The position numbers were made by a program, and so were the translations under genes. The notes beneath the pieces are model-generated. The model was not told the origin of the DNA, searched no databases, and saw only the letters and a list, made by a program, of their open reading frames with translations. This document shows positions 24,580-37,165 of a stretch of 64,000 nt of DNA, in pieces. Origin of the DNA: Coenobita brevimanus (lineage: Eukaryota > Arthropoda > Malacostraca > Decapoda > Coenobitidae); contig CM064683.1 in the NCBI GenBank assembly GCA_032717465.1, positions 40,021,683 through 40,085,682 on the forward strand, in the 5' to 3' direction. Position 1 is the first letter of the stretch, and every line of letters starts with the position of its first letter.

Positions 24580-24582
<3 letters not shown>
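23611..24582. other. non-coding with (ATC)n clusters
   Basis: Two trinucleotide-rich patches of CATCATCAT type (about 24073-24140 and 24210-24270) and a short CA run near 24375. No gene seen. Confidence 0.65.

Positions 24583-24634
<52 letters not shown>
24583..24634. repeat. (GA)n microsatellite
   Basis: About 50 bp of pure GA. Confidence 0.97.
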
Positions 24635-24637
<3 letters not shown>

Positions 24638-26035
24638 GGGGTTATTAGAGGATGCTTGTTATTCCATCAGTTACAATAATCCTTGAAATGAAATAGTCTG
24701 AAGGTATCAAGAATTAAAAAAAAAAAAACATTATAGCAAAGGGAGTGACAGTGAACAATATTTCTACAATAACGATCACAGGGCGAGAAATCTTCAGTAT
24801 AATATTTTCACTACCCCTGGATGATTTACGTTAGGACAAACTTTATTCAAGAGTCTGACTGGCTCGTACATCAAACTCAGGTTTTCCCACTGCGGGCTGG
24901 ATATGCTAACCAGTACACCACCGGCTCCCTCTCCTTGCCTATAAGTGGGTACATAATACGTCGTTTGTGCCGCTATTGTCTCCATCAGCCAGTGCCAAGA
25001 CCTGTCATGGAGAAGTACAGATTTTAATAAAGCATCCTGACCAACTCAAATGACAGGATAAACTAGTCTCCGTAACATTTAACAATAACAATTTATTTTT
25101 CGTATTATGTCACTGATAATATTCACTCGGTGATGTGTTTGGCAGATGTATGAGCGAAGGCTAACCTAAATAAAAACAGTCTCATGTACAAGTTAAGCCT
25201 ATGAGAGCTTATTGATATAAGGTGCTATCCTTGGTGTTGATACAATGATATGCGTGTTGGTAGACCTGTGCCACTCCCGTACACTCGTGCTGTGCTGAAC
25301 TCTGTCAGTCTGGTGACGTATTATACTGGTTTAGTCTCACTATTTTCAGAGAATTTATTCAAGTTAGAATAACCTCTGATAATGAAGGATTTAATGAAGG
25401 TTATAACTAATCCATCCAACTCAGAGTCTCTCCTAAGACTTAAAAAATCGTCTGGTAGGGGCAAAAATAAAACAAATTGTGTCCTTGAGATGAAAGGATG
25501 AACCCCTTCAACCCGATGACTTTTTTGCTATCTTGAGATAATTTAATAAATTTGTGATCTCGTTGAACCCTACTTGGGATTCCTAGGGTTAAAACACATC
25601 TTGTTATTTTTTCCTCATCTTTACACCTTTCGTCATCTCTATCATTTATGCAGCATTCTCACACAATGTTAGGCAACTTTCGGTCAAACTTTTCACTGTA
25701 ATGGAGCTCAAGAGGCCCACCACCTATATTATCATTTTAAAAACTTCACCATGAAACTCTTCAAATCAAGGCCGTGGCGGGTTAAGTGAGGATGAAAAAG
25801 ACTGGGTAGAACTAATTAAGAAGATAATAGGTTGTCAAACGCAGCACGCTATCACGGAAGGCCATCTTAAAACCTTTCAGCTAGTGCATGTGTCTTGAAT
25901 TCACTTTATCCCAGGAGGATTTTATTAAGCCCATTACTAATAGATGTCCCTACAAAGCAGAATGAAGTCTACTGGAGGTTGCAGGAACAAATTAGGAAAA
26001 GATGTTTACTAGATTAAAGTGCTTAAGCTTGACTG

Positions 26036-26039
<4 letters not shown>
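24635..26039. other. non-coding, nothing recognised
   Basis: Unique AT-rich DNA. A phrase near 25430-25475 (CGTCTGGTAGGGGCAAAAA) resembles 31790-31812 (CGTCTGGTGGGAGCAAGAC), hinting at an old dispersed repeat. Confidence 0.5.
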
Positions 26040-26074
<35 letters not shown>

Positions 26075-26160
26075 TATTAGTCTGTCCCTTTGTGTAACCC
26101 TTGACTGGCACCTACTCTGACCTGCCCTCCCATGCCCCCTCTCCCTCCCTCTCTCTTTTT

Positions 26161-26222
<62 letters not shown>

Positions 26223-26760
26223 TTTACATGCTGTTCCTTATTCGCACACACACTACCTCATACTCGCTACCTTATGCGCTCCTTCATCTACCTTACTCCC
26301 ACAACCATGTCACACCATACCTCACATTCTCAAACTTTGCCTCACACACTCTGTCCCACTCACCTGCACACCTAATCTTGCGCTCGCACACTCTGCCTTA
26401 CACACCGAACCTAATACACACCATCTTCGCATCCAACCAGAGTTCCATATGTCCCATCACACACCCTGCCTCACATCCTACTTTGAAGTCCTACACCCAT
26501 ACTCACACCCTGACTCCCACACCCACAACCTTCCTATCACATCCGCACCCTGTCTCCTACATCCAGACCCTGCCTCCTATATCCACGTCCTGCCTCCCAC
26601 ATCCTCTCCCTGCCCATCACATCTACACCTTGCGTCCCACATCCACACCTGTCTACCACACCCGCACCCTTCCACTCACAACCAGATCTTACATACCCAC
26701 ACCTTCCCTCACACACCTACACCCCATTTCTCACACCCATGCCCTGCCTTGAACACCCAA
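26040..26760. repeat. (CT)n, (CA)n and degenerate CACACCCTGCCTCC repeats
   Basis: (CT)n at 26040-26071, (CA)n at 26162-26221, then about 530 bp of imperfect ~23-27-bp units of CACCCTGCCTCCCACATCC type. The long open frames here have only H/T/P/S-rich composition. Confidence 0.8.
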
Positions 26761-27059
26761 ACCTCGTCATAGGCAGAAGTAGGAAATGGAATTTATTTTG
26801 CGAGATTGAACTGCATTTTGTGATAGTTGCTTCAGACTATAAAAGGTGCTCGCGCTTTTCTTCAGACAAACACACGCACTCAGTCAGACATACGTAGGCA
26901 CACAATGATATTATAAAAAACATTCAGGCTCTTACCCATGCAGACACACCCAAATGAACTCTCACAAATACGAACACATACAGTACTCACGTACATACTG
27001 TACATATTGTCAGCTTACAGGTAACTGCTTTACTGTGGTCATCTTCAATTTGTATGTAG

Positions 27060-27225
27060 CCAGTCAAGATCCTGAGTTCCCAAAGGAAGTGGTAGGTTAA
27101 GAAGAATGTGGCTGGATATAGTAAAACAATTTGTGAGAAAGAGAAGTATGGACGTTAGGGAGGCTGGTGAATTGACAAAATGATTAAGTTGGCAGGAATA
27201 GGTATGCACGGAGGAAAACAAGACA
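27060..27225 (+). mobile_element. LINE C-terminal fragment
   Basis: The plus-strand frame gives GRLRRMWLDIVKQFVRKRSM and DVREAGELTK, then a stop. This matches the conserved tail of RTE/CR1-type LINE proteins (a GRP/R-RW-D-V-K-D pattern followed by an A-D-R/W region). Only about 160 bp is recognisable. Confidence 0.45.
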
Positions 27226-27727
27226 AAAGGCTTGACATCCAGTTCTTATAATATGATCAACCAACTGACTCTATATGGCAGGTGTATGTGAAGCGGATCT
27301 GTATGAAGAAAATTTATATACGTATATAGAAAAAGTGTACATATAGGCATGTGGGATGGAAGCAATAGTCCAGTGGTTTGAATGATAGCTGGATAATTGA
27401 GCTGTCCATTTCATTGTCCATGTTGTTGATAGTTCTCCCGGTTTCATAATTTTCTTTAATTATTTCTGGATCCTACCTCACTCCACCTTTAGGAGGGAAA
27501 GAGCTTAAAAATAATGCAGTAACTCACCCCCTTCAGCGTTGGTCCACTCATCCATCACCCACCACGCCGCACCGTCTGTTTGCTCTTGCTCTCTCTCAGT
27601 TGCCTGTCAGTCTATATTTGGCTTTTTCCTCCTCGAACTCTGGCTTACACACGACCTATACCGTTTTTTTTTTTTCCCACTCATACCTTGCTTCACCTTT
27701 TTCCCACCAATCCAGCGTTCACACACA

Positions 27728-27770
<43 letters not shown>

Positions 27771-28722
27771 TATGAACTTTACGTTAATTAGGACAGAACA
27801 TTTTCCGCCAGACAAATTTTAACAGATGTTAAAAAATAATGTTAGATATAAAACCGAAAGCTTGTTATACAGTAATTATCTCAAGCACTTGTCAAGAAAA
27901 GATTGTTATTGCTGTAGTGTTATAATTTTATATTAATTTGTATTAAATAATATTGTTTTACATTTTTCAGTATCAGACCATGTGATATGGGTGTCATAAT
28001 TGTTCTAACAGATGTATCGGGAATAAAGGAAACCAATGGAGATTTAGTACCTTCAGTTCAGTGCCGTCTTTGTAATTTTAAGTGAGGCACCATCAATCGA
28101 TTTTTTTCAGTTCTGGATGGACATTTTATAGATTCATTCATGAGCACTGGTGTTTTGTGTTGGGATTTTCTGGCTGATATTATCTTTTTCTCCCGTACCT
28201 ACCTTGTTTCCATTTCTTCTACGGGCGGTGCATTTCTAGGTGAGTTTTCGTGACATCTTTTCCCCGGGTAATGATAACAGGGACTAAGATTTAACAACTG
28301 CAAGACCATATTCCACGTCTGTTGTGGTTGCCTCTGTCTCGTGCTGTCTGCAATGCCACCAAGGCGAGGCAGTTCCAAATAATGATTCACGAGCTGGTTC
28401 CCTTGTAATAAACCCATGCACTGTTGAAAATCAGATTGGTGAGAAATGGGAATAAATTAGCAAAAGACGATAGCGATGATGAAGACGACGACAACGATTA
28501 GGATGATGGTAAATTTGCTGATAACAGTGATGCTATAACTCACGATTTGACGATATGCACAGAATGATACACATGCATAGAACTCCTTAGCAACGTTTTT
28601 TTAATAACTTGTTAAAAAATAAGCCTTGCTCTTTCCCTACACCTTCACGTTCTCACTATTAAAGGCAGGTAACTGAGCCCTTCCTGCATTCTTTTTACGG
28701 GGTTGTTGGGGCCTCTGTCGTC

Positions 28723-28755
<33 letters not shown>

Positions 28756-29283
28756 GTTTGTTTATTAGCTTCTTTCTTGTGCGGGTGTGATTCCTTTGTT
28801 TTTACCTCTGCGATTTCTGCTTTCTTCTTCTTCCTTATTTTTTCCTTATTCCTCTAGAAATCCTTCCTTTGTTTTAAAAATATATCAGAGTTAAAAACAG
28901 GGAAAGATTAGTAAAAAGAAAGCGAAAGCCAAAATGAGAAGGATATTAGACCTAGAAGTAATAGGTCCTTGCTTAGGGATACAAATATTACAAAACTAAT
29001 GAGAGAGAGATGGAGATAGATAGATAGATGGATAGAGAGAGAGAGAGAGAGAGAGAGTGACTAAACAGCAGATATTTACACGTAGACCAGGAAATAACCA
29101 AGCCTTCGTTGAGGGCTACGGGTAGTATTAAATGGGTCAGTATAAAGGCTAAGGAGTGAAGTGTGGTTGATATGAGAGATAAAGAGATAACGTATAACCG
29201 AAATGCAAAGGATATTAGACCAGGAAGCACGGGAGTCGTCCTTACCAGCTATAAATAGTGGTTTAATTGCAGTGACGCTTATG

Positions 29284-29288
<5 letters not shown>
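27226..29288. other. non-coding with (CA)n, (GA)n
   Basis: (CA)n at about 27720-27770 and 28723-28756, GATA/GA-rich patch at 29000-29057. No domain-bearing frame. Confidence 0.6.
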
Positions 29289-29330
<42 letters not shown>

Positions 29331-29338
29331 GGGGGGGG
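29289..29338. repeat. (TG)n followed by G10
   Basis: TG run of about 40 bp ending in a homopolymeric G stretch (29329-29338). Confidence 0.95.
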
Positions 29339-29556
29339 AAGGATCGTCTGTGGAGTGGCCGAGCAAGTGTTAGGTTGTCTGAAGGATGAGTAAACGGAGG
29401 TGTGGTCCACATCTGACCCCTCCAGTCTTAAAATTCTCTCCTGAGATTACTACAGCATCAAGAGAGAACAAGAATACAGGGTGGTTCATAGAAGAAGCAT
29501 TTCAGTTTTCGTGTGCTCAGGGGACGGCTCAGTCAGCGTTACTAGTCTCTGCTGTG

Positions 29557-29745
29557 TATCTTGGTGCTGAAGAGGGATGCCTTCACACGATGGCACCAAC
29601 GTGACTGGGCGGTGGAGCTGCGCGGTTATAATGCATTGTTCAGTCATCTCTCTATCCGTCGAAAGGTTTATGGTAGACTGAAGGAAAAAAGCAGTGTCAG
29701 CCTGAAGTCCACCAGGCTGATGTTCATATAAGCCTCAGGATGCAG
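29557..29745 (+). repeat. SINE-tail-like dispersed repeat, copy 2
   Basis: GGTGCTGAAGAGGGATGCC, then GATGGCACCAACGTGAC, then CAGCCTGAAGTCCACCAGGC near 29700. It shares both modules with 23410-23610 in the same order and spacing class. Confidence 0.6.
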
Positions 29746-30584
29746 CTACCACTACTTTTACAACCACTACCCGTCATCACAATCCACCTCACATAACCCC
29801 TTTTATTGTTTACAAATTGTACCTCTGTATGACCACTGATGGACCAAGTGATTACTAATTACATGATAAATGCCTGAATGTCTTTGCTCCTCACGCCAGT
29901 AATTTATGTCGCCACCCAACACACGTGAAATGAGATGCGTAATATATGGGTCATCTTGTTCAATGATGAAGTAGTCTGTGAGAGATTGAGTTCATAAATG
30001 CCACTGAAACAATTGTCTACGTATAGTTTTTTTTTTTTTTTCTGGTTACGGTTAGACTATGTTATGCAAGTAATTATATAGGGAAAACCGGCAGCCACGG
30101 TTTGATGTACTGCATATTATCAGACCTTGTCAATGCGTTCACACCATACGAGATAATTTGTTACTCTCAGCCTCTTTCTCTGTCCCTGTTTTGCCAGTTT
30201 TATCGGTCTTTGTTATTTCCTAGTTTAGCCCCATTTGTCTCAGTGTTACCCAATTATTCCTATTTTCTCGTTTGTCAGTCCTTATAATTTGTGTTATCTC
30301 CATTTATTATTATTCGCTTGCTCTATTCCTATTTTTCTTCTACTTTCCCAACTGATCAGTCTTTGTTCCCACATTTATTTCTATGTACTTTTATTTATTC
30401 CATACTCTCCTTAATGGGCAATAAGGTACTGGACATTAGCCTACTAACACTGGCTGTCTCTCCCCATATTTCCCTTTCCCCGTCCACAATCACACAGTCA
30501 TTCCACACACATTTACGTATAATGATGGCGTGTCATATAGTCTTCTGTCAGATCTTTTCATATTTATGTTTGTTTTTCATTCCA
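29746..30584. other. non-coding, nothing recognised
   Basis: T/C-rich on the plus strand toward the right. Open frames are short and without recognisable motifs. Confidence 0.6.
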
Positions 30585-30694
30585 AATGCTATTATTTTCT
30601 CCCCCTCACCCCTCCAGCTGTAACCTCACTCCCTCCCTCCCTCCCTCATTCCCTTTTCCCTACCTCTCCTTTCAGTCTCTTCTCCTAGTCTTTT

Positions 30695-30761
<67 letters not shown>

Positions 30762-30955
30762 CTTTGCCTCTCCCTCCTTTCCTCACTGTCACCATTCTTC
30801 ATCTCTTCATTCTTTTCTCGCTCGCTATACTTCCCTTCCATCGTTTTCTACTGTATCTATGTTACCCTTTTTTTTTTTCGCCTTACCTTTCCAATTCTCT
30901 CATGTCTACTCCACCTCCTCCTCCTCAGTGCTGTTCTCTCTCTCTCTCTCTCATA
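30585..30955. repeat. polypyrimidine tract with (CT)n
   Basis: About 370 bp almost free of purines on the plus strand, with a pure CT core at 30698-30754. Confidence 0.85.
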
Positions 30956-32278
30956 CAGGCCGAGTGTCCCTCTGTGATGGTAATGCGACGGGCCTGCGTC
31001 TATCTGAATGGAGGACCCAACCAATTCCACATAATGGGCAACACGACCAAAGCCTCCTGGTGAATGCACGAGGTGGTTAGCATGGCGCTGACGGAGCTTA
31101 CCTGGGACGAGGGGAACAGGGAAAGGGATGAGGGAAAAAGAATAAAAATAATGGAGCAACTATCTGTAAAAAGAGGGAACTATAAATGAGCAACGAGTAC
31201 TGTAGACTGATATTTGATGTTGGCTAAAGCAGTGACTAACATGTCCTAAAAATATCTCTACTAATATCATCACTTCAGTCCTGAAAAAGGGCAACATTTG
31301 TATGCTTTCAGTATGGTATTTGCGTTGAAGTGGTGGCATGTGAAGTAGTGTGACACGTGAGAGAACTATTGGCCCTCAGACAATGAACACTGGGCACAGA
31401 AAAAGAAAATACTCACTGCACAAAGAATGTTGTACAGAAAGAACTTATATGAACTTACGAACGAAAGATAATGGAATGAACATGTTAGAAATATAAACAC
31501 GGCATTATTATTGCCGGAACGAATGACCAATGAGACAACCGTGAAAGCTGATGTGAAGGCGGGAAGGTAACAACTCAACACTGTGTAAATTATAGACAGG
31601 ACTGCAACACCTCCCTGCCCTGCAATATAATTTGTGCCTGGTTGCAGCATTACCTCTTCAATGGCCTGGTGTAATTTTACTGTTGTACAGACAATTTTCT
31701 TTAGCTTAAGAGAGACACTCTGAACCGCAGTGGTTAGGTATAGCCCCGTTAACTCCTTCTATACTACTGATTCTTTCACAACTTGAAGAACTTCGTCTGG
31801 TGGGAGCAAGACTAAACCATCAAACTACCAACATGCAACACGTCTTCTATATTTCATTCTTGCCACCACCAGGCAATTCGAATTGGATGGGTTAGATGCA
31901 TCTTTCATTAATCCATCTCACTCCAAGGTGTCTTTCCTAAGATCTATACAGACGTCTAGTGCCATGAAGAATAAACTAAAATACGTCAGACTGAAGCGAT
32001 TAATATTCATACATACATACACATCCACAGGTACTCACCCACATTTTTACATCCTCGAGTATTTATTACACGCCTGCTTATCATCATCATCATCATCATC
32101 ATCAATAGCATCCTAATCCCCTGATATTCTTAGCGAATCCGTCAAGTGAGACTCGGTGTTGGTCGACGTCATATCGAATTCTCTCAACACACCTGTGTGA
32201 AATGTAATACTGATTGTTCTATGCTGAGGAACATATATTTGGTTATTAGCTGTTATCGATTATCGCCTCTTATGAATG

Positions 32279-32280
<2 letters not shown>
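30956..32280. other. non-coding, nothing recognised
   Basis: Mixed composition. The (ATC)n patch at about 32080-32105 is the only repeat of note. No gene seen. Confidence 0.55.

Positions 32281-32336
<56 letters not shown>
32281..32336. repeat. (CA)n microsatellite
   Basis: About 56 bp of pure CA. Confidence 0.97.
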
Positions 32337-32339
<3 letters not shown>

Positions 32340-33055
32340 ATAGAGAAACACATAGGAGTAACAGGGCAGAGACTGGCTTAATCTTGCAAGTCATGAAGGA
32401 AGCTGGGAGAGGCCTTTAGATGGATGTTGATGTTTATAAAATTCCCAGCCCTTATATCACCCTTCGCAAAACATCACAAGACATGGCGATACATTACATT
32501 CATCATGCCAGAACATATCTTAATTATATATTGTCATGCTCTCACCCCTCGCTTACATCATCTCAAAGCAATCTCTCCTATCGTCATGTCATGCTTACGT
32601 GTCTCTTTCATAATCTCAGAAAGTATCTCATCTCGTCGTGTCGTGCCTGCATCACTCTTTCCTCTCAAAAATTGTCTCTCCCTCTCCATGTGTCAAAATG
32701 TCTTTCACTTTCATTATTCCTTGCCCATCTACCTGTCATGATCCTTCACATTCAACCATAAAATAAGCCCTTTTTCGTTCTCTCAAAGTACAGAGTAAGA
32801 AAAGGAAAATAAATTGTCAGTTCTATATTAGGGTAGCTTTGCACTGAGTGGCAAGCCAAATTATTTCCTGTAAACCAAATAATCATTTACAACGCTGGGT
32901 GGTAACCATATAACCAATCAACACGTGTTTGCTACGTGTCAACAAGTGAGTTGGCGTAGAGCTTGCTCCCCTACCCGGAAAACAACTAACTAAAAATACA
33001 AGCAAGAAGCTTCGGACCAGGACTGACCAACAGATGATGACTAAGGACCGATCAC
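32337..33055. other. non-coding, nothing recognised
   Basis: Unique sequence leading up to the LINE endonuclease fragment. No repeat or frame stands out. Confidence 0.5.
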
Positions 33056-33617
33056 AGGACGTGGTACGGATTGCGACATGGAATATAAGGGATGTGAATG
33101 ATGAGGTGAAAGAGAGAAATTGTCCAGGTGCTTGAGGGTGCAAAAGTGGACGTACGTGGAATAACTGAGACTAAATGGTAGGTGAGTGTGAGAGTGGGAG
33201 TATGTATGGAATATATGCGCGAGAGTAGGTGAGAATGAGAGGACAAAAGAGGGAGTAGGTTTTGTTGTGTGCAAGAGTTGGAAGGAAAATATGAGAATAT
33301 GGATGAGTTGGCTTAAGGAATGTGTGGGTAAGACTGAATGCAGGACTAATGTGGGCGGTTGTATGTGTGTGTATGCACCAACGCAAGATCGTGCAAGAAG
33401 AATGAAAGAAGAGTTCTGGCTTAATATGGAAGCGTGCATGGAAATGTTTGAAAGGATTGAGAGAGTGTTTTTGACTGGAGATATGAATGGAAACGTAGGG
33501 AATGTGAAGGTGGATATAATAGTTGATGAATGAGATGTGCCTGAAGAAGTGGATGAGAATGGCAGTGCCATACTGGACATTTGTGCGGAGAGGGGGTTCA
33601 TGATAGCCAATACCCTC

Positions 33618-33620
<3 letters not shown>
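33056..33620 (+). mobile_element. LINE apurinic-type endonuclease fragment
   Basis: Plus-strand frames (with shifts) give VVRIATWNIRDVND, then VLEGAKVDVRGITETKW, then MRIWMSWLKECVG with VYAPTQDRARRMKEEFW, VFLTGDMNGNVG and ILDICAERGFMIANTLF. These match in order the APE-type endonuclease of RTE/CR1-like LINEs: the N-W catalytic start, the E-T-K-W catalytic glutamate, YAPT and GDMN. The fragment ends abruptly in a (TG)n tract. Stops near 33145 and 33180 and frameshifts make it a pseudogene. It may be the 5' part of the family whose 3' ends lie at 21398, 40417 and 41310. Confidence 0.78.

Positions 33621-33669
<49 letters not shown>
33620..33669. repeat. (TG)n microsatellite
   Basis: About 50 bp; forms the 3' boundary of the endonuclease fragment. 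Confidence 0.96.
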
Positions 33670-33670
<1 letters not shown>

Positions 33671-33947
33671 TAATATCTCATGAAAGGCTTGAGCGATCAA
33701 CATGAAACCTTCAGGGCATAAAAATCTGGCCAAAATCTTGGACTTGGAAGCAGCATATTCTGGCGGGCGTTTAGCATTCGGCTCCCGAATGCTTTTCTTT
33801 CATTTTCACATGATTATGCATTCTAGTGTAGATGTGGAGTGTTTGATATATGAAAGGGAAGTATATAAGAGTATTAAGAAACAATCATACCCGTATAGAC
33901 ATACCCAGGCTTAAGAAAATTTATGAATGAGGTCACAGATCCTTAGC

Positions 33948-34001
<54 letters not shown>

Positions 34002-34379
34002 TGGGTGTGAAACCAGTAAGAGTTGCCCCTTTCACATCACACTCATTTTTTAATTTCTTATAATCTTTTGCATTTTTTCCTCTCAATTTAAAACTTTGTA
34101 CACAATATCCTGTCTCCAGCATTCTGATTGCCTTGCACAGGCCTTTCTCCTCTTTATTGCTGCTGTTCTTGTTGTTCTTTTTTAATCTTAATGTTTTTTC
34201 CTCTTAATTTTTCCTTCTTTCCTTTTTTTTTCTTGTTGTTGTTCTTGTTGCTATTCTGTTCTTGTTCTTCTTTTTCTTCTTTGAATGTTTGTTATATTTT
34301 AAAGAGCTTTAACGGATGAATGGAAGATAATGCAGAGATGATGGACGAGGGTACTGATAGTGTTTATAACTGGGAGGCC
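33670..34379. other. non-coding with (GA)n
   Basis: (GA)n at 33953-33998; T-rich stretch at 34140-34290. No gene seen. Confidence 0.6.
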
Positions 34380-34387
34380 AGGATGCT

Positions 34388-34425
<38 letters not shown>

Positions 34426-35130
34426 AAGGAATGATGACTGTAATGTAAGGAGGTGAGGTGATAGCAAGGTAAACACTGGGTAGAGAGGGAAGGTGAAGAG
34501 GTGGCCAGTGGGGTCGAGTGGAGGGGTGGTTGTGGGAAGGAGAGGAAGTGGGAGAGAAGGAGGGAAGATCAGGGGAGAGTGGAAAAGGATGTGTGGAAAG
34601 AGAAATTGGAGAGGAAATTCGAGAGGATGAGAGGAGGAAGGGTGAGGAAAGAAAAGGAGGAAGAGAAGGGAGAGTGAGTGGAGGGAAGATGAGGGAAAAG
34701 GGGGGAAGAGAGGGAGAGTAGATAGGGAATTGTCGGAAGATGGGTGAGTAGGATACAATGAAACTAAGGAATTGAAAGGAATGAGAGAGTGGAAAAGAGA
34801 ATTAAAGAAGAAAGCTGGGAAAGAGATGGGGATATGACTGGAAGAATGAGAAGAGCAATAATGAGTTTGCGAGAAGGGTAGAAATGAAGAAGCGCTGGGG
34901 GGGAGAGAGGATAGATAGGCAAGGAACGATTGATAGTTTATGGGAGAAAAGAAACGGGAGAGGATCCTGGAGGAAACGGAGAGAGAGGAAAATGGGTAGG
35001 TCAGGAGAAAAAAATGAGTGGATAGGATGGAAGATAAAAGGGCATGGCAGAGAAGTGATGAAATGGAAGGGCTAGAAGGAATGGGAAAACGGAGTGATAA
35101 GAAACAGAGGAAAGGATGATGAGAGACTGA
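34380..35130. repeat. ~750-bp polypurine region
   Basis: The plus strand is overwhelmingly A/G, with GGA, GAGA and GGGA combinations and a pure GA core at 34389-34422. The complementary frames encode only S/P/F/L-rich low-complexity peptides. Confidence 0.85.
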
Positions 35131-35418
35131 AGCCATCAGAGGTATTGGGCCGTATTCTACTGTACGTGGCCTGGGAGGGTTCGTGATACCTCTTCCTATG
35201 CAATTTATTATGGTTTTTGCAGCTTACCATTCTCTGCTATGTTATTTTTATCACTCCAGAAACTACACATTTTGCATTAAACACATACAAATGGTTACAG
35301 AGGTTTAATATGTATAATGCATCGCTGTGGAAGACGTCTGAAGAAAAATACAAACACAAATAGAATCCGATCCATTGAGAGGAGAGTACGTAAATAAAGA
35401 TAGAGAGGTGTTGCAGGA
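35131..35418. other. short unique stretch
   Basis: Unremarkable non-coding sequence between two repeat regions. Confidence 0.5.
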
Positions 35419-35910
<492 letters not shown>

Positions 35911-36957
35911 AGGCAGATGAAGCTCTTAGGGTTCTCCAGATAAAATGCCTTTAATGTGTCCTGAGTCAACATCGTAAATCCAGTTAAGTTTGGCCAGTGA
36001 TAGCCAGCCTCTCCACCCATGCACCTCATTACCACCAGCACAAGCGCCTTTGTCGTCCATTCAGAGTGAGAGAGAAAAAAAATAATAATAATAATGGTAA
36101 GAGAATGAAGAAAGGAAACCAAAGACGGAAGGAAAAATGGAAACGTAGGAGAAAGAGGGGATGGGGATGGTTAGTAGTGATGATGTGATATAAGAGAAGC
36201 CCGTTATCTATGTGGCATGGGAGGCTTCGTAGCAACATTTCCTTACTGATTTATTCTGCATACTAGACCCCAGTATCGCTCAGCATGCTATTGATGTAAA
36301 ATATCTCGGTAAGAAAATGATATAACTACAAATGAATGTTAAGGTCTAGCAAGCAAAATAAATCGCTCAGAGTTGATACGAAGCCTCATTTGCCACCTGA
36401 ATAGGGGAAGAGAAGCTTAGTTTTTTTTTTTTTTTGGGGGGGGGACGTGGGGGATTTTGAGTTACTTCTGGCGGGTTAAAAAAAAAAAAAAATAGCTAGT
36501 CCGTGTAACCTCTTCAGAGATACTGGGTGGTGAGGCTAGAATATCATAGTGCAATATATTTAAGGTTAGATGACCAGTGTGTTTCCCTTGATGACGTTAC
36601 GTGACTGGATAACCTGCATCACCTCATGGGCATTACACACATACACGGCCTTCACGCTGACTGGCACGTCCTTGCCTTTACACCCACAGGCTTGAAGACC
36701 ACTTAATGCACACGCAGATTAAACCTCTTACCTCTGATGACACTTTCCTTGTCATTATCTTCCTGATATATCCAGACTATATTATTAAGTATAAGAGGGA
36801 TTTTTAGAAGTCAAGGAGGCAGATACAGCTTTATGCAGCAATTTCAACACGAGAGCTCCGCCCTAAACTGAAAAAAAATCGGCTGGCGATATCAAGAAGA
36901 GCAAAACTCATCGGACTGAAGGTGCTAAGATATAGGCATAAGGCCACATATATCATT
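35911..36957. other. non-coding, nothing recognised
   Basis: Contains a T15-G8 homopolymer junction near 36420-36444 and an A-run near 36480. No gene recognised. Confidence 0.55.
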
Positions 36958-37165
36958 CTGTGGGAGGCGGTGTTGAAGTGGATAGAGCTTTGGACTGAGA
37001 ACGGAGTGGTCGTGGGTTCGATCCCGAGTGTTGTAGGGAGCTGATGATGGGAATTTTGGTATCGTATTCATCGCTCTTCCACTCTGTTGTAACGATGGTG
37101 GTGCTGGACAGGGACGCCTCCACATGATGGCACCAACATAACCGAGCGGCTCAACTGCCTTGGTT
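36958..37165 (+). repeat. tRNA-derived SINE (head plus tail)
   Basis: A tRNA-like head with A box TGTTGAAGTGG (36971-36981) and a perfect B box GGTTCGATCCC (37015-37025), 34 bp apart. It is followed by an unrelated body and by the GGACAGGGACGCCTCCACAT and GGCACCAACATAACCG modules also found at 23410 and 29557. The pairing of a tRNA-like promoter with a shared tail identifies a Pol III SINE. The head cannot fold as a good tRNA, so it is not a tRNA gene. Confidence 0.75.

Noticed and set aside
37003..37040. tRNA gene
   Set aside because: A and B boxes are present, but the acceptor and anticodon stems do not fold well and the sequence is joined to a dispersed repeat tail, so it is a SINE.
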